Assembly (NCBI RefSeq): GCF_001422445.1
Contig: NZ_LMNA01000025.1
Coordinates: 297,786 to 361,785, forward strand
Reading direction: 5' to 3'
Length of the DNA: 64,000 nt
From: Pseudorhodoferax sp. Leaf274
GTDB lineage: Bacteria > Pseudomonadota > Gammaproteobacteria > Burkholderiales > Burkholderiaceae_C
Below the pieces are notes generated by a model. That model ran no database searches. It was not told the origin of the DNA and worked only from the letters and a program-made list of their open reading frames with translations. The position numbers were made by a program, and so were the translations under genes. Below are positions 37,745 through 45,850 of this stretch, in pieces (within the stretch, counting starts at the first letter, position 1; each line of letters starts with the position of its first letter).

Positions 37745-39028
37745 ATGTCGCCAAATTTCCAGGAAGCGGTCCAAAAACTCGTGGAGGACCGCGCCCCGAC
37801 CGCCGTCAACGCCATCTACAGCTCCCAGGGCATCAAGTTGATCGACCGCGGTGTGAAGGTCGATCCGCGGCTGTACGAGCGGCTGCTGCGGCACCAGCTC
37901 GCCGCCCCGCTCGAAGACGCCCTGCAGGCGCAGGACAGCATCAACGGCAAGGCGCTGCGCGGCGCGGCCGAACGGCTGATCGAGCGCCGGCCCCTGCTGG
38001 CCTACCTGCTGCAACACGCGGGCCAGCAAGCGCAGCTGCTCGATGCGCTGGAGGCCATTCCGCTGCCGGTGCCGGTGGCGTTCCAGCTCAGCGTGGCGCG
38101 CGACGTGCATCCGGCCCTGTTCCAGTACTCGGTGTGCACGTCCATCGTGGCTGGCTGGCTGGTGCTGCGGCCGGGCATGGTGCGCTATGACGTGATCATG
38201 CCGATGGCCGCCGGCCTGCTGCAGGACCTGGGCATGATGCACATCGATCCGGTGCTGCTGCAACCCAAGGGCGAGATCACGTCCGAGCAGCGGCGCCAGC
38301 TGTATTCGCACCCGCTGGTCTCCGCACTGCTGCTGGAGCGCCACCACGAGTACCCGCGCGAGCTGATCCGTGCCGTGCGCGAGCACCATGAGCTGCTGGA
38401 CGGCTCGGGCTACCCCGCCCACCTGGCCGGTGACAAGGTCAGCCCCTGGGGCCGCGTGGTGTCGCTGGCGCAGGTGATGTCGGCACTGCTGCGGCCCGGG
38501 CGGGGGCTGTCGGCGCTGCGCCTGTCGCTGTTGCTGCGCACCAACCGCCACCAGTTCGACCCGGCCCTGGGCGACCGCGTGCTCAACGCGCTGCGCGGCA
38601 TGGCGAACGAGAACGTGCCCGCCTCGGCCACCGAGCTGGCCTCCCTGGAGCCGGTGGCCTCGCCCGTGGCCCAGCTCATCGCCATCGACCGGCTGCTCGC
38701 TGCGTGGCCGGCCGCGCTGGCCCGCGACGCCGCCGCCACGCCGGCCCGCGTGCAGGGCATGGCCGCCATCGGCCAGCAGTGCGACCAGATGCGCCGGCTG
38801 CTGGCCGACGTGGGCGCCAGCGGCGACCAGCTGCTGATGCTGGGCGACGACAAGGACCCGGACCTCATGAGCGAGCTGTCGCTGATCACGCAGGAAATGG
38901 GCTGGCAGCTGCGCACGCTGTCGCGCAATGCCAGCCGCCGCTGGGCGCCGGCGGTGGGCGAGGAACTGCCGGCGCTGCTGTCGGCGTGGCTGGACGAGGT
39001 CGACGGCTGCCTGGCCGGCCTGGCCTGA
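37745..39028 (+). CDS. HD-GYP-type protein with a degenerate HD motif
   Basis: 427 residues. The centre holds a recognisable HD-GYP core: AAGLLQDLGMMHIDPVLLQP stands where HDIG is expected, and HHELLDGSGYPAHLAGD carries the GYP motif. The first metal-binding histidine is replaced by glutamine (QD instead of HD), while HHE and GYP are kept, so cyclic di-GMP phosphodiesterase activity is doubtful and a binding role is possible. The C-terminal 130 residues are helical with no recognised domain. No ribosome-binding site is evident before the ATG at 37745, which lies 147 bp from the divergent ygiQ gene. Confidence 0.8.
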   Translation: MSPNFQEAVQKLVEDRAPTAVNAIYSSQGIKLIDRGVKVDPRLYERLLRHQLAAPLEDALQAQDSINGKALRGAAERLIERRPLLAYLLQHAGQQAQLLDALEAIPLPVPVAFQLSVARDVHPALFQYSVCTSIVAGWLVLRPGMVRYDVIMPMAAGLLQDLGMMHIDPVLLQPKGEITSEQRRQLYSHPLVSALLLERHHEYPRELIRAVREHHELLDGSGYPAHLAGDKVSPWGRVVSLAQVMSALLRPGRGLSALRLSLLLRTNRHQFDPALGDRVLNALRGMANENVPASATELASLEPVASPVAQLIAIDRLLAAWPAALARDAAATPARVQGMAAIGQQCDQMRRLLADVGASGDQLLMLGDDKDPDLMSELSLITQEMGWQLRTLSRNASRRWAPAVGEELPALLSAWLDEVDGCLAGLA

Positions 39029-39095
39029 CCCCGCGGCGGCGCCGCCGGCGGCGCGTGGGACACTGCGGTGCGCTTTTGCCAGCGCCGCCGCCCCG

Positions 39096-40268
39096 ATGAA
39101 CTCCCCTGCCCCCTCTCCTTCCCTGGCCCGCCAGTTGCTGCCGCTCATGGCCGTCATGGTCCTGGTGCACCTGGCCTTCACGGGCGGCCGCGTGGCGCTC
39201 TCGCTGTACGCCATCGCGCTGCACGCCCCCACCATCGTCGTCGGCCTGCAGGTCAGCCTGCTGTCGGTGCTGCCCATGCTGCTGTCGGTGCGGCTGGGGC
39301 GCTGGATCGACCGCGTGGGCATGAAGCGGCCGGCCCGCATCGCGATCGCCACCACGGCCGTCGGCACGGCGCTGCCGGCGCTGTGGCCTTCGGTGCCGGT
39401 GCTGTGCGCGGCCAGCATGCTGCTGGGCAGCGGCTTCATGCTGCTGCACATGACGGTCTACAACGAGGTCGGCCACAGCACCAACGACCAGACACGCGTG
39501 CGCGCCTTCACGCTGCTGGCGCTGGCCTTCTCGACCTCCACGGTGATGGGACCGGTGATCGCCGGCATCGCCATCGACGGCATCGGCCACCGCTGGACCT
39601 TCGCGCTGCTGGTGCTGTTCCCGCTGCTGGCCCTGGCGGTGCTGGTGGCCCTGCGCATCCGCGTCGCCCCGCGCCAGGCACCCGGCGGCGCGTCCGGCGC
39701 CGGCAGGCTGATGGACCTGCTGCAGGCGCCACGCATGCGCGCCGTCTTCATCATCAGCGGCCTCTTGTCCATGGGCTGGGACATGTTCACCTTCATGGTG
39801 CCGGTGCAGGGTGCGCGCATCGGGCTGTCGGCCTCCACCATCGGCCTGATCATGGGCTGCTTCGGCGTGGCCACCTTCGTCGTGCGCCTGGCCATGCCGG
39901 TGCTGCAGCGCCACATGAACGAATGGCAGACGCTGACCTGGTCGCTGGGCATCACGGCCGCCGTCTACCTGCTGTTCCCGCTCACCACCTCGGTGCCGCT
40001 GCTGCTGGCGCTGGCCTTCGTCAACGGGCTGAGCCTGGGCGCGACCCAGCCCATGGTCATGAGCCTGGTGCACCTGGTGGCGCCGCCGGGCCGCTCGGGC
40101 GAGGCGCTGGGCGTGCGCTCCACCATCATGAACGCCAGCCAGGTGTTCCTGCCCATCCTGTTCGGCGGCCTGGGATCGGCGGCCGGCATGGGCCCGGCGT
40201 TCTGGACGCTGGCGGCCGTCCTGTCGGGCGGCACGGCCTACGCGCGCCGCTTCTCGCGCGCCGACTGA
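39096..40268 (+). CDS. MFS-family transporter
   Basis: 390 residues with about twelve hydrophobic segments. The loop between helices 2 and 3 carries the MFS motif (SVRLGRWIDRVGMKRP), and SLGATQPMVMSLVHLVAPPG resembles the matching C-terminal half. A central loop (RQAPGGASGAG) separates the two six-helix bundles. The export or import substrate is not predictable. It starts 67 bp after the HD-GYP-like gene and is followed by a GC-rich hairpin. Confidence 0.9.
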   Translation: MNSPAPSPSLARQLLPLMAVMVLVHLAFTGGRVALSLYAIALHAPTIVVGLQVSLLSVLPMLLSVRLGRWIDRVGMKRPARIAIATTAVGTALPALWPSVPVLCAASMLLGSGFMLLHMTVYNEVGHSTNDQTRVRAFTLLALAFSTSTVMGPVIAGIAIDGIGHRWTFALLVLFPLLALAVLVALRIRVAPRQAPGGASGAGRLMDLLQAPRMRAVFIISGLLSMGWDMFTFMVPVQGARIGLSASTIGLIMGCFGVATFVVRLAMPVLQRHMNEWQTLTWSLGITAAVYLLFPLTTSVPLLLALAFVNGLSLGATQPMVMSLVHLVAPPGRSGEALGVRSTIMNASQVFLPILFGGLGSAAGMGPAFWTLAAVLSGGTAYARRFSRAD

Positions 40269-40311
40269 GCCCCGGCGCGGCCTGGTCCTACAGGCGCCGC
40301 GCCGCGGGGCT
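40268..40311 (+). terminator. Imperfect GC-rich hairpin after the MFS gene
   Basis: AGCCCCGGCGCGGC (from 40268) pairs with GCCGCGCCGCGGGGCT (to 40311) apart from a 2-nt bulge. It begins at the last base of the MFS stop codon and ends 38 bp before mscS. No T-tract follows. Confidence 0.45.
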
Positions 40312-40349
40312 GATCGTGTCCCGCCACGCGGGGCGGATATAAACCGCCG

Positions 40350-41459
40350 ATGCTGTTTTCCGATTGGTTCCACACCACCCTGGTGCTCGGCGTGCCCATG
40401 TCGCAATGGGTCGTTGCCGCCGCTGCCGCCCTCGCCGCCTACTTCTTCATGCGCACCGCACTGCGGTTCGCGCGCGGGCGCATCCGCCGCAATGCCGAGG
40501 CCGACACCGCCATGCGCGGCCTGGGCCAGGTGCGGCCCACGCTGGCGCAGATGCTGGACGCCACCAACGGCCTGCTGCTGACGGTGGCCTCGGTGCTGGT
40601 CGGCCTGTCGCTGCTGGACCTGCCGGCGCGCTGGTCCGACCGCATCGCCCAACTCTGGTATGTGACGGTGGCGCTGCAGCTGGCGCTGTGGGGCGCGCGG
40701 CTCATCGACGTGCTGATGCAGCGCCAGCTCATGCGGCACGCCGCGCCGGGCAGCTCGCCGCAGGCCACGGTCTCCAGCACGCTCATCGGCTGGGGCCTGA
40801 ACACCGCGCTGTGGGCGGTCGTGGCGCTGGCCGTGCTGTCCAACCTGGGCTTCAACATCACGGCCTTCGTGGCGAGCCTGGGCATCGGCGGCATCGCCAT
40901 CGCGTTGGCGGCACAGAACATCCTGGGCGACCTGTTCGCCTCCATCGCCATCGCGCTGGACAAGCCCTTCGAGGTCGGCGACTCGATCAACAACGGCAGC
41001 GTGAACGGCACGGTCGAGCACGTGGGCATGAAGACCACGCGCCTGCGCAGCCCCAGCGGCGAGCAGATCGTGGTGTCCAACACCGAGCTGCTCAAGGGCT
41101 CGCTGCGCAACTTCAAGCGCATGTCCACGCGGCGCATTGAGTTCACCGTGGGCGTGAGCTACGACACCACGCCCGAACAGGCGGCCGAGATCCCGGCCGT
41201 GATCCGCCGCGTGGTCGAGGCCCAGCCCGCGCTGGTGTTCGACCGCGCCCACTTCGCGCGGCTGGGCGAGAGTTCGCTCGACTACGTGGTGGTCTACATC
41301 ATGCAGACGGCCAACTACGGCCAGTACATGGACAACCAGCAGGCCATCAACATCGGCCTGATGCGCGAGTTCGCCGCCATGGGCGTGGAGTTTGCCTTTC
41401 CGACGCGCAACGTCGTGCTGTCCGGCTTTCCAGAACAACTGGCTGACGCAGTCAAGTAA
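40350..41459 (+). CDS. MscS-family mechanosensitive channel
   Basis: 369 residues: four hydrophobic segments, then the MscS pore helix and upper beta-domain. FVASLGIGGIAIALAAQNILGD is the gate-lining helix plus the conserved linker, followed by FASIAIALDKPFEVGDSINN and GTVEHVGMKTTRLRSPSGEQ. It releases solutes on osmotic downshock. Its length falls between small MscS (about 286) and the large forms, with extra N-terminal helices. Its last codons overlap an imperfect palindrome proposed as an operator for the next gene. Confidence 0.92.
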   Translation: MLFSDWFHTTLVLGVPMSQWVVAAAAALAAYFFMRTALRFARGRIRRNAEADTAMRGLGQVRPTLAQMLDATNGLLLTVASVLVGLSLLDLPARWSDRIAQLWYVTVALQLALWGARLIDVLMQRQLMRHAAPGSSPQATVSSTLIGWGLNTALWAVVALAVLSNLGFNITAFVASLGIGGIAIALAAQNILGDLFASIAIALDKPFEVGDSINNGSVNGTVEHVGMKTTRLRSPSGEQIVVSNTELLKGSLRNFKRMSTRRIEFTVGVSYDTTPEQAAEIPAVIRRVVEAQPALVFDRAHFARLGESSLDYVVVYIMQTANYGQYMDNQQAINIGLMREFAAMGVEFAFPTRNVVLSGFPEQLADAVK

Positions 41460-41492
41460 ATTGGCTAGACTTCGTCAACCATGGACGAAGTC
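41450..41492. promoter_or_regulatory. Two palindromes at the start of the MarR-GNAT gene
   Basis: AGTCAAG (41450-41456) and CTAGACT (41465-41471) form an imperfect palindrome with TAAATT between them, and GACTTCGTC (41468-41476) and GACGAAGTC (41484-41492) form a perfect 9-bp one centred on the ATG at 41481. MarR-type regulators bind such sites; autoregulation is inferred. The second could instead be an mRNA hairpin hiding the start codon. Confidence 0.45.
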
Positions 41493-42419
41493 ATCGCCGA
41501 GCAGGTCAAGGCACTGCGCGCCTTCAACCGCAGCTACACGCGCCACATCGGCCTGCTGGAGCCCTACCTGGACAGCGCGCTCTCGCTGACCGAGGTGCGC
41601 GTGCTGTACGAACTGGCGCACCGCGACCAGAGTTCCGCCAGCGAGATCGGCCGCGAACTGGGGCTGGACGGCGGCTACCTGAGCCGCATCCTCAAGCGCT
41701 TCGACGCGCGCGGCTGGCTGGCGCGCAGCAGCTCCGCGCTGGACGCCCGCCAGCAGCTTCTGCGGCTGACGCCGGCCGGCCACGCCGCGTTCGCGCCGCT
41801 GCAGCAGAAATCGCGCGATGCGGCGCGTGCGCTGCTGCAGGGCCTGCCCGCCGGCGCGCGTGTGGACCTGGTCGAGGCCATGGCGCAGGTGCAGCGCCTG
41901 CTGGCGCCGCCGGCCGTGGCGGCCGCTCCGCGCCCACGCACCGCCGTGCTGCGCGAGCCGCGCCCCGGCGACATGGGCTGGGTGGTCCAGCAGCATGGCG
42001 AGATCTACGCCCGCGAATACGGCTGGGACGCCCGCTTCGAGGCCCTGGTGGCCGACATCGCCGCGCGTTTCGTGCGCGGCTTCCAGCCCGGCTGGGAACG
42101 CTGCTGGATCGCCGAGCTCGACGGCCAGCGCGTGGGCTCGGTGTTCGTCGCGCGCAAGAGCGCCAGGGTGGCGCAGCTGCGCATGCTGATCCTCGCGCCG
42201 GCCGCGCGCGGCATGGGCCTGGGCGCCAGGCTGACCGACGAAAGCCTGGCCTTCGCGCGCGCCAAGGGCTACCGCAAGATGGTGCTGTGGACCAACAGCT
42301 GCCTGACGGCGGCCCGCGGCATCTACGCGGCGCGCGGCTTCGTGCGCACCAAGAGCGCGCCCTACGAGGACTTCGGCCAGTCGCTGGTCGGCGAGACCTG
42401 GGAGCTCAAGCTCCAGTAG
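41481..42419 (+). CDS. MarR-type HTH fused to a GNAT acetyltransferase
   Basis: 312 residues in two parts. Residues 1-140 are a MarR-type winged helix (SSASEIGRELGLDGGYLSRI is the recognition helix, ARSSSALDARQQLLRLTP the wing). Residues about 155-312 are a GNAT domain with the acetyl-CoA loop LAPAARGMGLGARLTDESLAFARA and a final strand. Such fusions couple a transcriptional regulator to an acetyltransferase. The substrate is unknown; small-molecule sensing by the HTH part is likely. The start is leader-poor with no clear ribosome-binding site and sits inside a palindrome. It ends 4 bp from the convergent binding-protein gene. Confidence 0.9.
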   Translation: MDEVIAEQVKALRAFNRSYTRHIGLLEPYLDSALSLTEVRVLYELAHRDQSSASEIGRELGLDGGYLSRILKRFDARGWLARSSSALDARQQLLRLTPAGHAAFAPLQQKSRDAARALLQGLPAGARVDLVEAMAQVQRLLAPPAVAAAPRPRTAVLREPRPGDMGWVVQQHGEIYAREYGWDARFEALVADIAARFVRGFQPGWERCWIAELDGQRVGSVFVARKSARVAQLRMLILAPAARGMGLGARLTDESLAFARAKGYRKMVLWTNSCLTAARGIYAARGFVRTKSAPYEDFGQSLVGETWELKLQ

Positions 42420-42423
42420 CCTG

Positions 42424-43530
42424 TCAGGCCGGCGGCCGTGCGGCCCAGGCCTGCAGGAAGCGCTCGCGCTTGCGCCGGTCCTGGTAGACCAGCAGGCCCG
42501 GCCCCAGCGGGATCGGCCGCAGCGGGCCGGCCGGGCGCCCGGCGGCGGCCACGTCGTCGCGGATCGGCAGGATGCGCGCCTGCTGCGCCAGCACCTGCTG
42601 GCCCGCGCGCGACAGCAGGTAGTCGAGGAAGCGCTTGGCTTCCTGCACATGCGGCGCGCTGCGCGGCACGATGGCCGTGCGCGCCAGCACCAGCGTGTAG
42701 TCGCGCGGCAGCACCATGCCGATGGGCTCGCCAGCCGCGATGCGGGCCTGCACATAGGAGGCCGGCAGGTTGTAGGCGATGGCGATGCGGCCCGCAGCCA
42801 CCGCATCGAGCAGCTGCGAGGCGTGTTCGGCGCGCAGCGCCTGGTTGTCCACCAGCGCCGCCAGCAGTGCGCCCGCGCCCGCGTCGATGCGGGCGTCCTG
42901 CGTGGCCGCCAGGTAGCCGATGCCGCTGGCCTGCAGGTCGTAGGTGCCCACGCGGCGCGCCAGCGGCCGCGCCGGGTCGCGCAGCAGCTCCAGCAAGGCC
43001 TGGCGCGTGGTCGGCGCCGTGCCGTCCGCGAAGCGCCGCGTGTCGTAGGCCATGACGAGCGGCTCGGCGCTGAAGCCGAACACCTCGTTGCGCCAGCGCG
43101 CCCAGGCCGGTACCGCGGCCGTCTCGGCCGACTGGTGGGGCTGGGCGTAGCCGTCGTTCACGAGCCGCGCCTGCAGGTCCATGCTGCTGCTGACGAGCAT
43201 GTCCACCGCCGGGGCCTGGGCCCGGTCCCGGACCATGTGGTCGTACAGGCCCTGGGTCGAGAACTCCTCGTAGCGGATGGCCACCGACGGGTGCTGCTGC
43301 TGGTAGGCGCGCAGCACCGCGAGGAAGATCGGCACGTCGGTCGTGCCGATGATGGACAGCGCCGGCCGCGTGCCGTCGGCGGCCTGGCGCAAGGGCGGCA
43401 GGTCGGCCACGGCGTCGGCATAGGGCGCGCGGGCCGGCGTGGCCCGGTGCGCCAGGTCGAGCGCGTGGCCCTGGCCCGCGCACCCGCCGAGGGCGGCGGC
43501 CAGCCAATGGCGGCGGTTCAACGCGGTCAC
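42424..43530 (-). CDS. Periplasmic binding lipoprotein coupled to a two-component system
   Basis: 368 residues starting with GTG at 43530; the start overlaps the histidine kinase stop by four bases (GTGA). The N-terminus carries a lipobox-like AAALGGCAGQ, so it is probably a lipoprotein facing the periplasm. The rest resembles iron/carboxylate-type extracellular binding proteins (ALSIIGTTDVPIFLAVLRAY, VDMLVSSSMDLQARLVNDGY, RIAIAYNLPASYVQARIA). There is no permease nearby, so it more likely senses or presents a ligand to the kinase than feeds an importer. Together with the divergent CitMHS gene this suggests an organic acid such as citrate as the signal; that is inference. Confidence 0.85.
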   Translation of the reverse strand: MTALNRRHWLAAALGGCAGQGHALDLAHRATPARAPYADAVADLPPLRQAADGTRPALSIIGTTDVPIFLAVLRAYQQQHPSVAIRYEEFSTQGLYDHMVRDRAQAPAVDMLVSSSMDLQARLVNDGYAQPHQSAETAAVPAWARWRNEVFGFSAEPLVMAYDTRRFADGTAPTTRQALLELLRDPARPLARRVGTYDLQASGIGYLAATQDARIDAGAGALLAALVDNQALRAEHASQLLDAVAAGRIAIAYNLPASYVQARIAAGEPIGMVLPRDYTLVLARTAIVPRSAPHVQEAKRFLDYLLSRAGQQVLAQQARILPIRDDVAAAGRPAGPLRPIPLGPGLLVYQDRRKRERFLQAWAARPPA

Positions 43531-44987
43531 GGCGCCATGCCCGGCAGCCACAGCAGCAGTTCGAGCCCGCCCCCCGCGCGCAGGCGCACCTCGGCGCGCC
43601 CACCGTGGCGCTCGACCACGCGGCGCACGATGGCCAGCCCCAGCCCTGCCCCGCCCGGCCGCGCGCCGGGCCCGCGCGTGAAGCGCTCGAACAGCCCGGG
43701 CAAGGCCGCGGCGTCCAGGCCCGGCCCGCGGTCGCCCACGCCGATCCGCCAGCCGCCGCCCTCGGCGTGCAGCCGCACGTCGATCTGCGTCGGCGCCTCG
43801 TCCTCGCCGAGCGGCGGCGCGCCGTGGCGCAGCGCGTTGTCGAGCAGGTTCTTCACCGCCTCGCGCAGCATCAGCGCGTCGCCGCGCAGCCAGGCCGGGG
43901 CCGCCGGCAGGTCGGCGCGCACCACGGGCTGCGGCTCGGCGCGCGGCATGGTCTCGTGCAAGGCCTCGCGGACCACCTGGGCCAGGTCGACCGGCTCGAA
44001 ACGGCCCAGGCTGCCGCGGTGGGACACGCTGGCGTCGGCCAGCAGCTGGTTGAGCAGCCGCGTGAGCCGCGCCGCATTCCTCTCCACGGCGACCAGGCCG
44101 CGGCGCTGCTCGGTCGCGTCGGGCTCGTCCAGCGCCATCTGCGCCTGGGCACGCAGCGAGGCCAGCGGCGTGCGCATCTGGTGCGCGGCCTCGGCGATGA
44201 ACACGCGCAGCGCGTCCAGGTTGTCGGCCAGGCGCGCCATGAAGCCGTTCAACGCGCCGACGGCGGGCGCCATCTCCCGCGGCACGGGAGTGGCGATGGC
44301 CTGCAGGTCGGATGCGGCGCGCGCGCCGATCTCGCGGCCCAGCCGCTCCACCGGCGCCAGCGCACGCTGCACGCCCCAGGCGCACAGGGCCAGCGCGGCC
44401 AGCGTCAGCAGCGCGATGGCGCCCATGGCATTGCGCGTGATGTCGGCCGCCAGCGCGTCGCGGGCCGTGCGCGTCTGGCCGACCTGCAGCCAGGCCTGGC
44501 CGGGGCCGCCGGCGCCGGCGGCCCAGTGGCTGGCGACGGCGAAACGCACGGGCGCGCCGCGGTAGACGGCATCGAAGAACACGGGCCGCAGGTCTTGCGC
44601 GCCGAGCGCGTGGACGGCGCGCCGCTCGGCCTCGCGCTGCAAGGGCGCCGGCGGCAGCGGCAGGTCGTCGTAGCCCGTCACCACCGTGCCATCGGGCGCG
44701 CGCAGGCTGTAGAAGACGCGGTCGTCCTGCGCCTGGCCCAGCAGGTCGAGCGCGGCGTAGGGCAGGTCCATGTCCCAGCGGCCGCGGTCGACCACCGTGG
44801 CCTCGCCCATGGCCAGCAGCGAGGCGGCCAGCAGCCGGTCGAACGAGAGGTCGGCGGCGCGCCGCCCATAGGCCTGGGCCGCGATGGCCAGCACCACCAT
44901 GGCCGCGACGAACAGCCCGCCCAGCGTGGCCAGCAGCCGGCGGCGGATGCTGCCGTGCACGGCCACGGCGGGCAAGGCCATGCTCAT
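43527..44987 (-). CDS. Sensor histidine kinase (TctE-like)
   Basis: 486 residues. Two membrane helices (about 20-38 and 190-210) flank a periplasmic sensor region, followed by HAMP-like sequence, then the phospho-acceptor box FIAEAAHQMRTPLASLRAQ. The ATP-binding core has NLLDNALRHG (N box), VGDRGPGLD (G1), LFERFTRG (F) and GGAGLGLAIVRRV (G2). The start ATG at 44987 overlaps the response regulator stop by four bases. Its pairing with an OmpR-type regulator and divergent citrate-type transporter resembles TctDE/BctDE systems for tricarboxylates. Confidence 0.93.
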   Translation of the reverse strand: MSMALPAVAVHGSIRRRLLATLGGLFVAAMVVLAIAAQAYGRRAADLSFDRLLAASLLAMGEATVVDRGRWDMDLPYAALDLLGQAQDDRVFYSLRAPDGTVVTGYDDLPLPPAPLQREAERRAVHALGAQDLRPVFFDAVYRGAPVRFAVASHWAAGAGGPGQAWLQVGQTRTARDALAADITRNAMGAIALLTLAALALCAWGVQRALAPVERLGREIGARAASDLQAIATPVPREMAPAVGALNGFMARLADNLDALRVFIAEAAHQMRTPLASLRAQAQMALDEPDATEQRRGLVAVERNAARLTRLLNQLLADASVSHRGSLGRFEPVDLAQVVREALHETMPRAEPQPVVRADLPAAPAWLRGDALMLREAVKNLLDNALRHGAPPLGEDEAPTQIDVRLHAEGGGWRIGVGDRGPGLDAAALPGLFERFTRGPGARPGGAGLGLAIVRRVVERHGGRAEVRLRAGGGLELLLWLPGMAP

Positions 44988-45670
44988 GGGCAGGCGTCGT
45001 CCTGCGGCGCGGCCTCTGCCAGGTAGCCCACGCTGCGCACCGTGGCGATGCGCAGGCCGCCCTCGCCGATCTTGCGCCGCAGCCGGCCCACGTAGAGGTC
45101 GATGGCGTTGGGCCCGGCCTCGTCGTCGAAGCCGAACAGCTTGGCCGCGATCTCCTCGCGCGTGACCACGCGGCCCAGCCGGCCGACCAGGATCTCCAGC
45201 AGGCTGAACTCGCGGTTGGGCAGTTCCAGCACCGCATCGCCCAGGCTCACGCGCCGGGCCGCGGTGTCGATGCTGAGCTGGCCGATGCGCAGCACCGCCT
45301 CGGCCTGCCCCTGGGGCCGGCGCAGCAGGGCGCGGCAGCGGGCCTCGAACTCGCGGAAGTCGAAGGGCTTGGCCAGGTAGTCGTCTGCGCCGCTGTCCAG
45401 CGCGGCCACGCGGTCCTCGATGTCGGCCCGCGCCGTGAGCATGAGCACGGGCGTCTTGTCGCCGCGCGCGCGCAGGTTCGCCAGGATCTCGGTGCCGTCC
45501 ATGCGCGGCAGGCCGATGTCGAGCACCACGAGGTCGAAGGCATGGTGGTGCAGCAGCGCATCGGCGTCGCGGCCATCGGCCTGCCAGTCGGCCGCGTGGC
45601 CCAGGCGGCGCAGGCGCCGCAGCACCGCGTCGGCCAGGTCCGGCGCATCTTCCACGAGCAGCACGCGCAT
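44984..45670 (-). CDS. OmpR/PhoB-type response regulator (TctD-like)
   Basis: 228 residues. The receiver domain has the acidic pocket (VLLVEDAPDLADAVL), the phosphorylated Asp in LVVLDIGLPRMDG, the Thr in LMLTARAD and Lys in YLAKPFDF. A winged-helix output domain ends ATVRSVGYLAEA. It is the first gene of the minus-strand triple with the kinase and the binding lipoprotein, all overlapping by four bases. Expected targets are its own operon and the divergent CitMHS gene 180 bp away. Confidence 0.94.
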   Translation of the reverse strand: MRVLLVEDAPDLADAVLRRLRRLGHAADWQADGRDADALLHHHAFDLVVLDIGLPRMDGTEILANLRARGDKTPVLMLTARADIEDRVAALDSGADDYLAKPFDFREFEARCRALLRRPQGQAEAVLRIGQLSIDTAARRVSLGDAVLELPNREFSLLEILVGRLGRVVTREEIAAKLFGFDDEAGPNAIDLYVGRLRRKIGEGGLRIATVRSVGYLAEAAPQDDACP

Positions 45671-45794
45671 CAGCCCGGCGCTCCCCGGCGCCGGGCCGCG
45701 CCCGCGCGTACGTCGTTCCCCATACCGGGTTTACCCTTGGACGCCATGACAAGGGCGCGACAGGCTGGCTTCCTAAGCTCCCGGCTTTTCGTCA

Positions 45795-45812
45795 GCGCGC
45801 AGACCTGCGCGC
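45795..45812. promoter_or_regulatory. Perfect palindrome upstream of the CitMHS gene
   Basis: GCGCGCA (45795-45801) and TGCGCGC (45806-45812) with a 4-bp spacer lie 38 bp before the CitMHS start in the divergent region with the response regulator. It may be an operator or an mRNA hairpin; being pure GC alternation it could also be fortuitous. Confidence 0.3.
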
Positions 45813-45850
45813 GCAAGCCAGGAGACTGCACCGATGCGAGGAGAAGAGAC

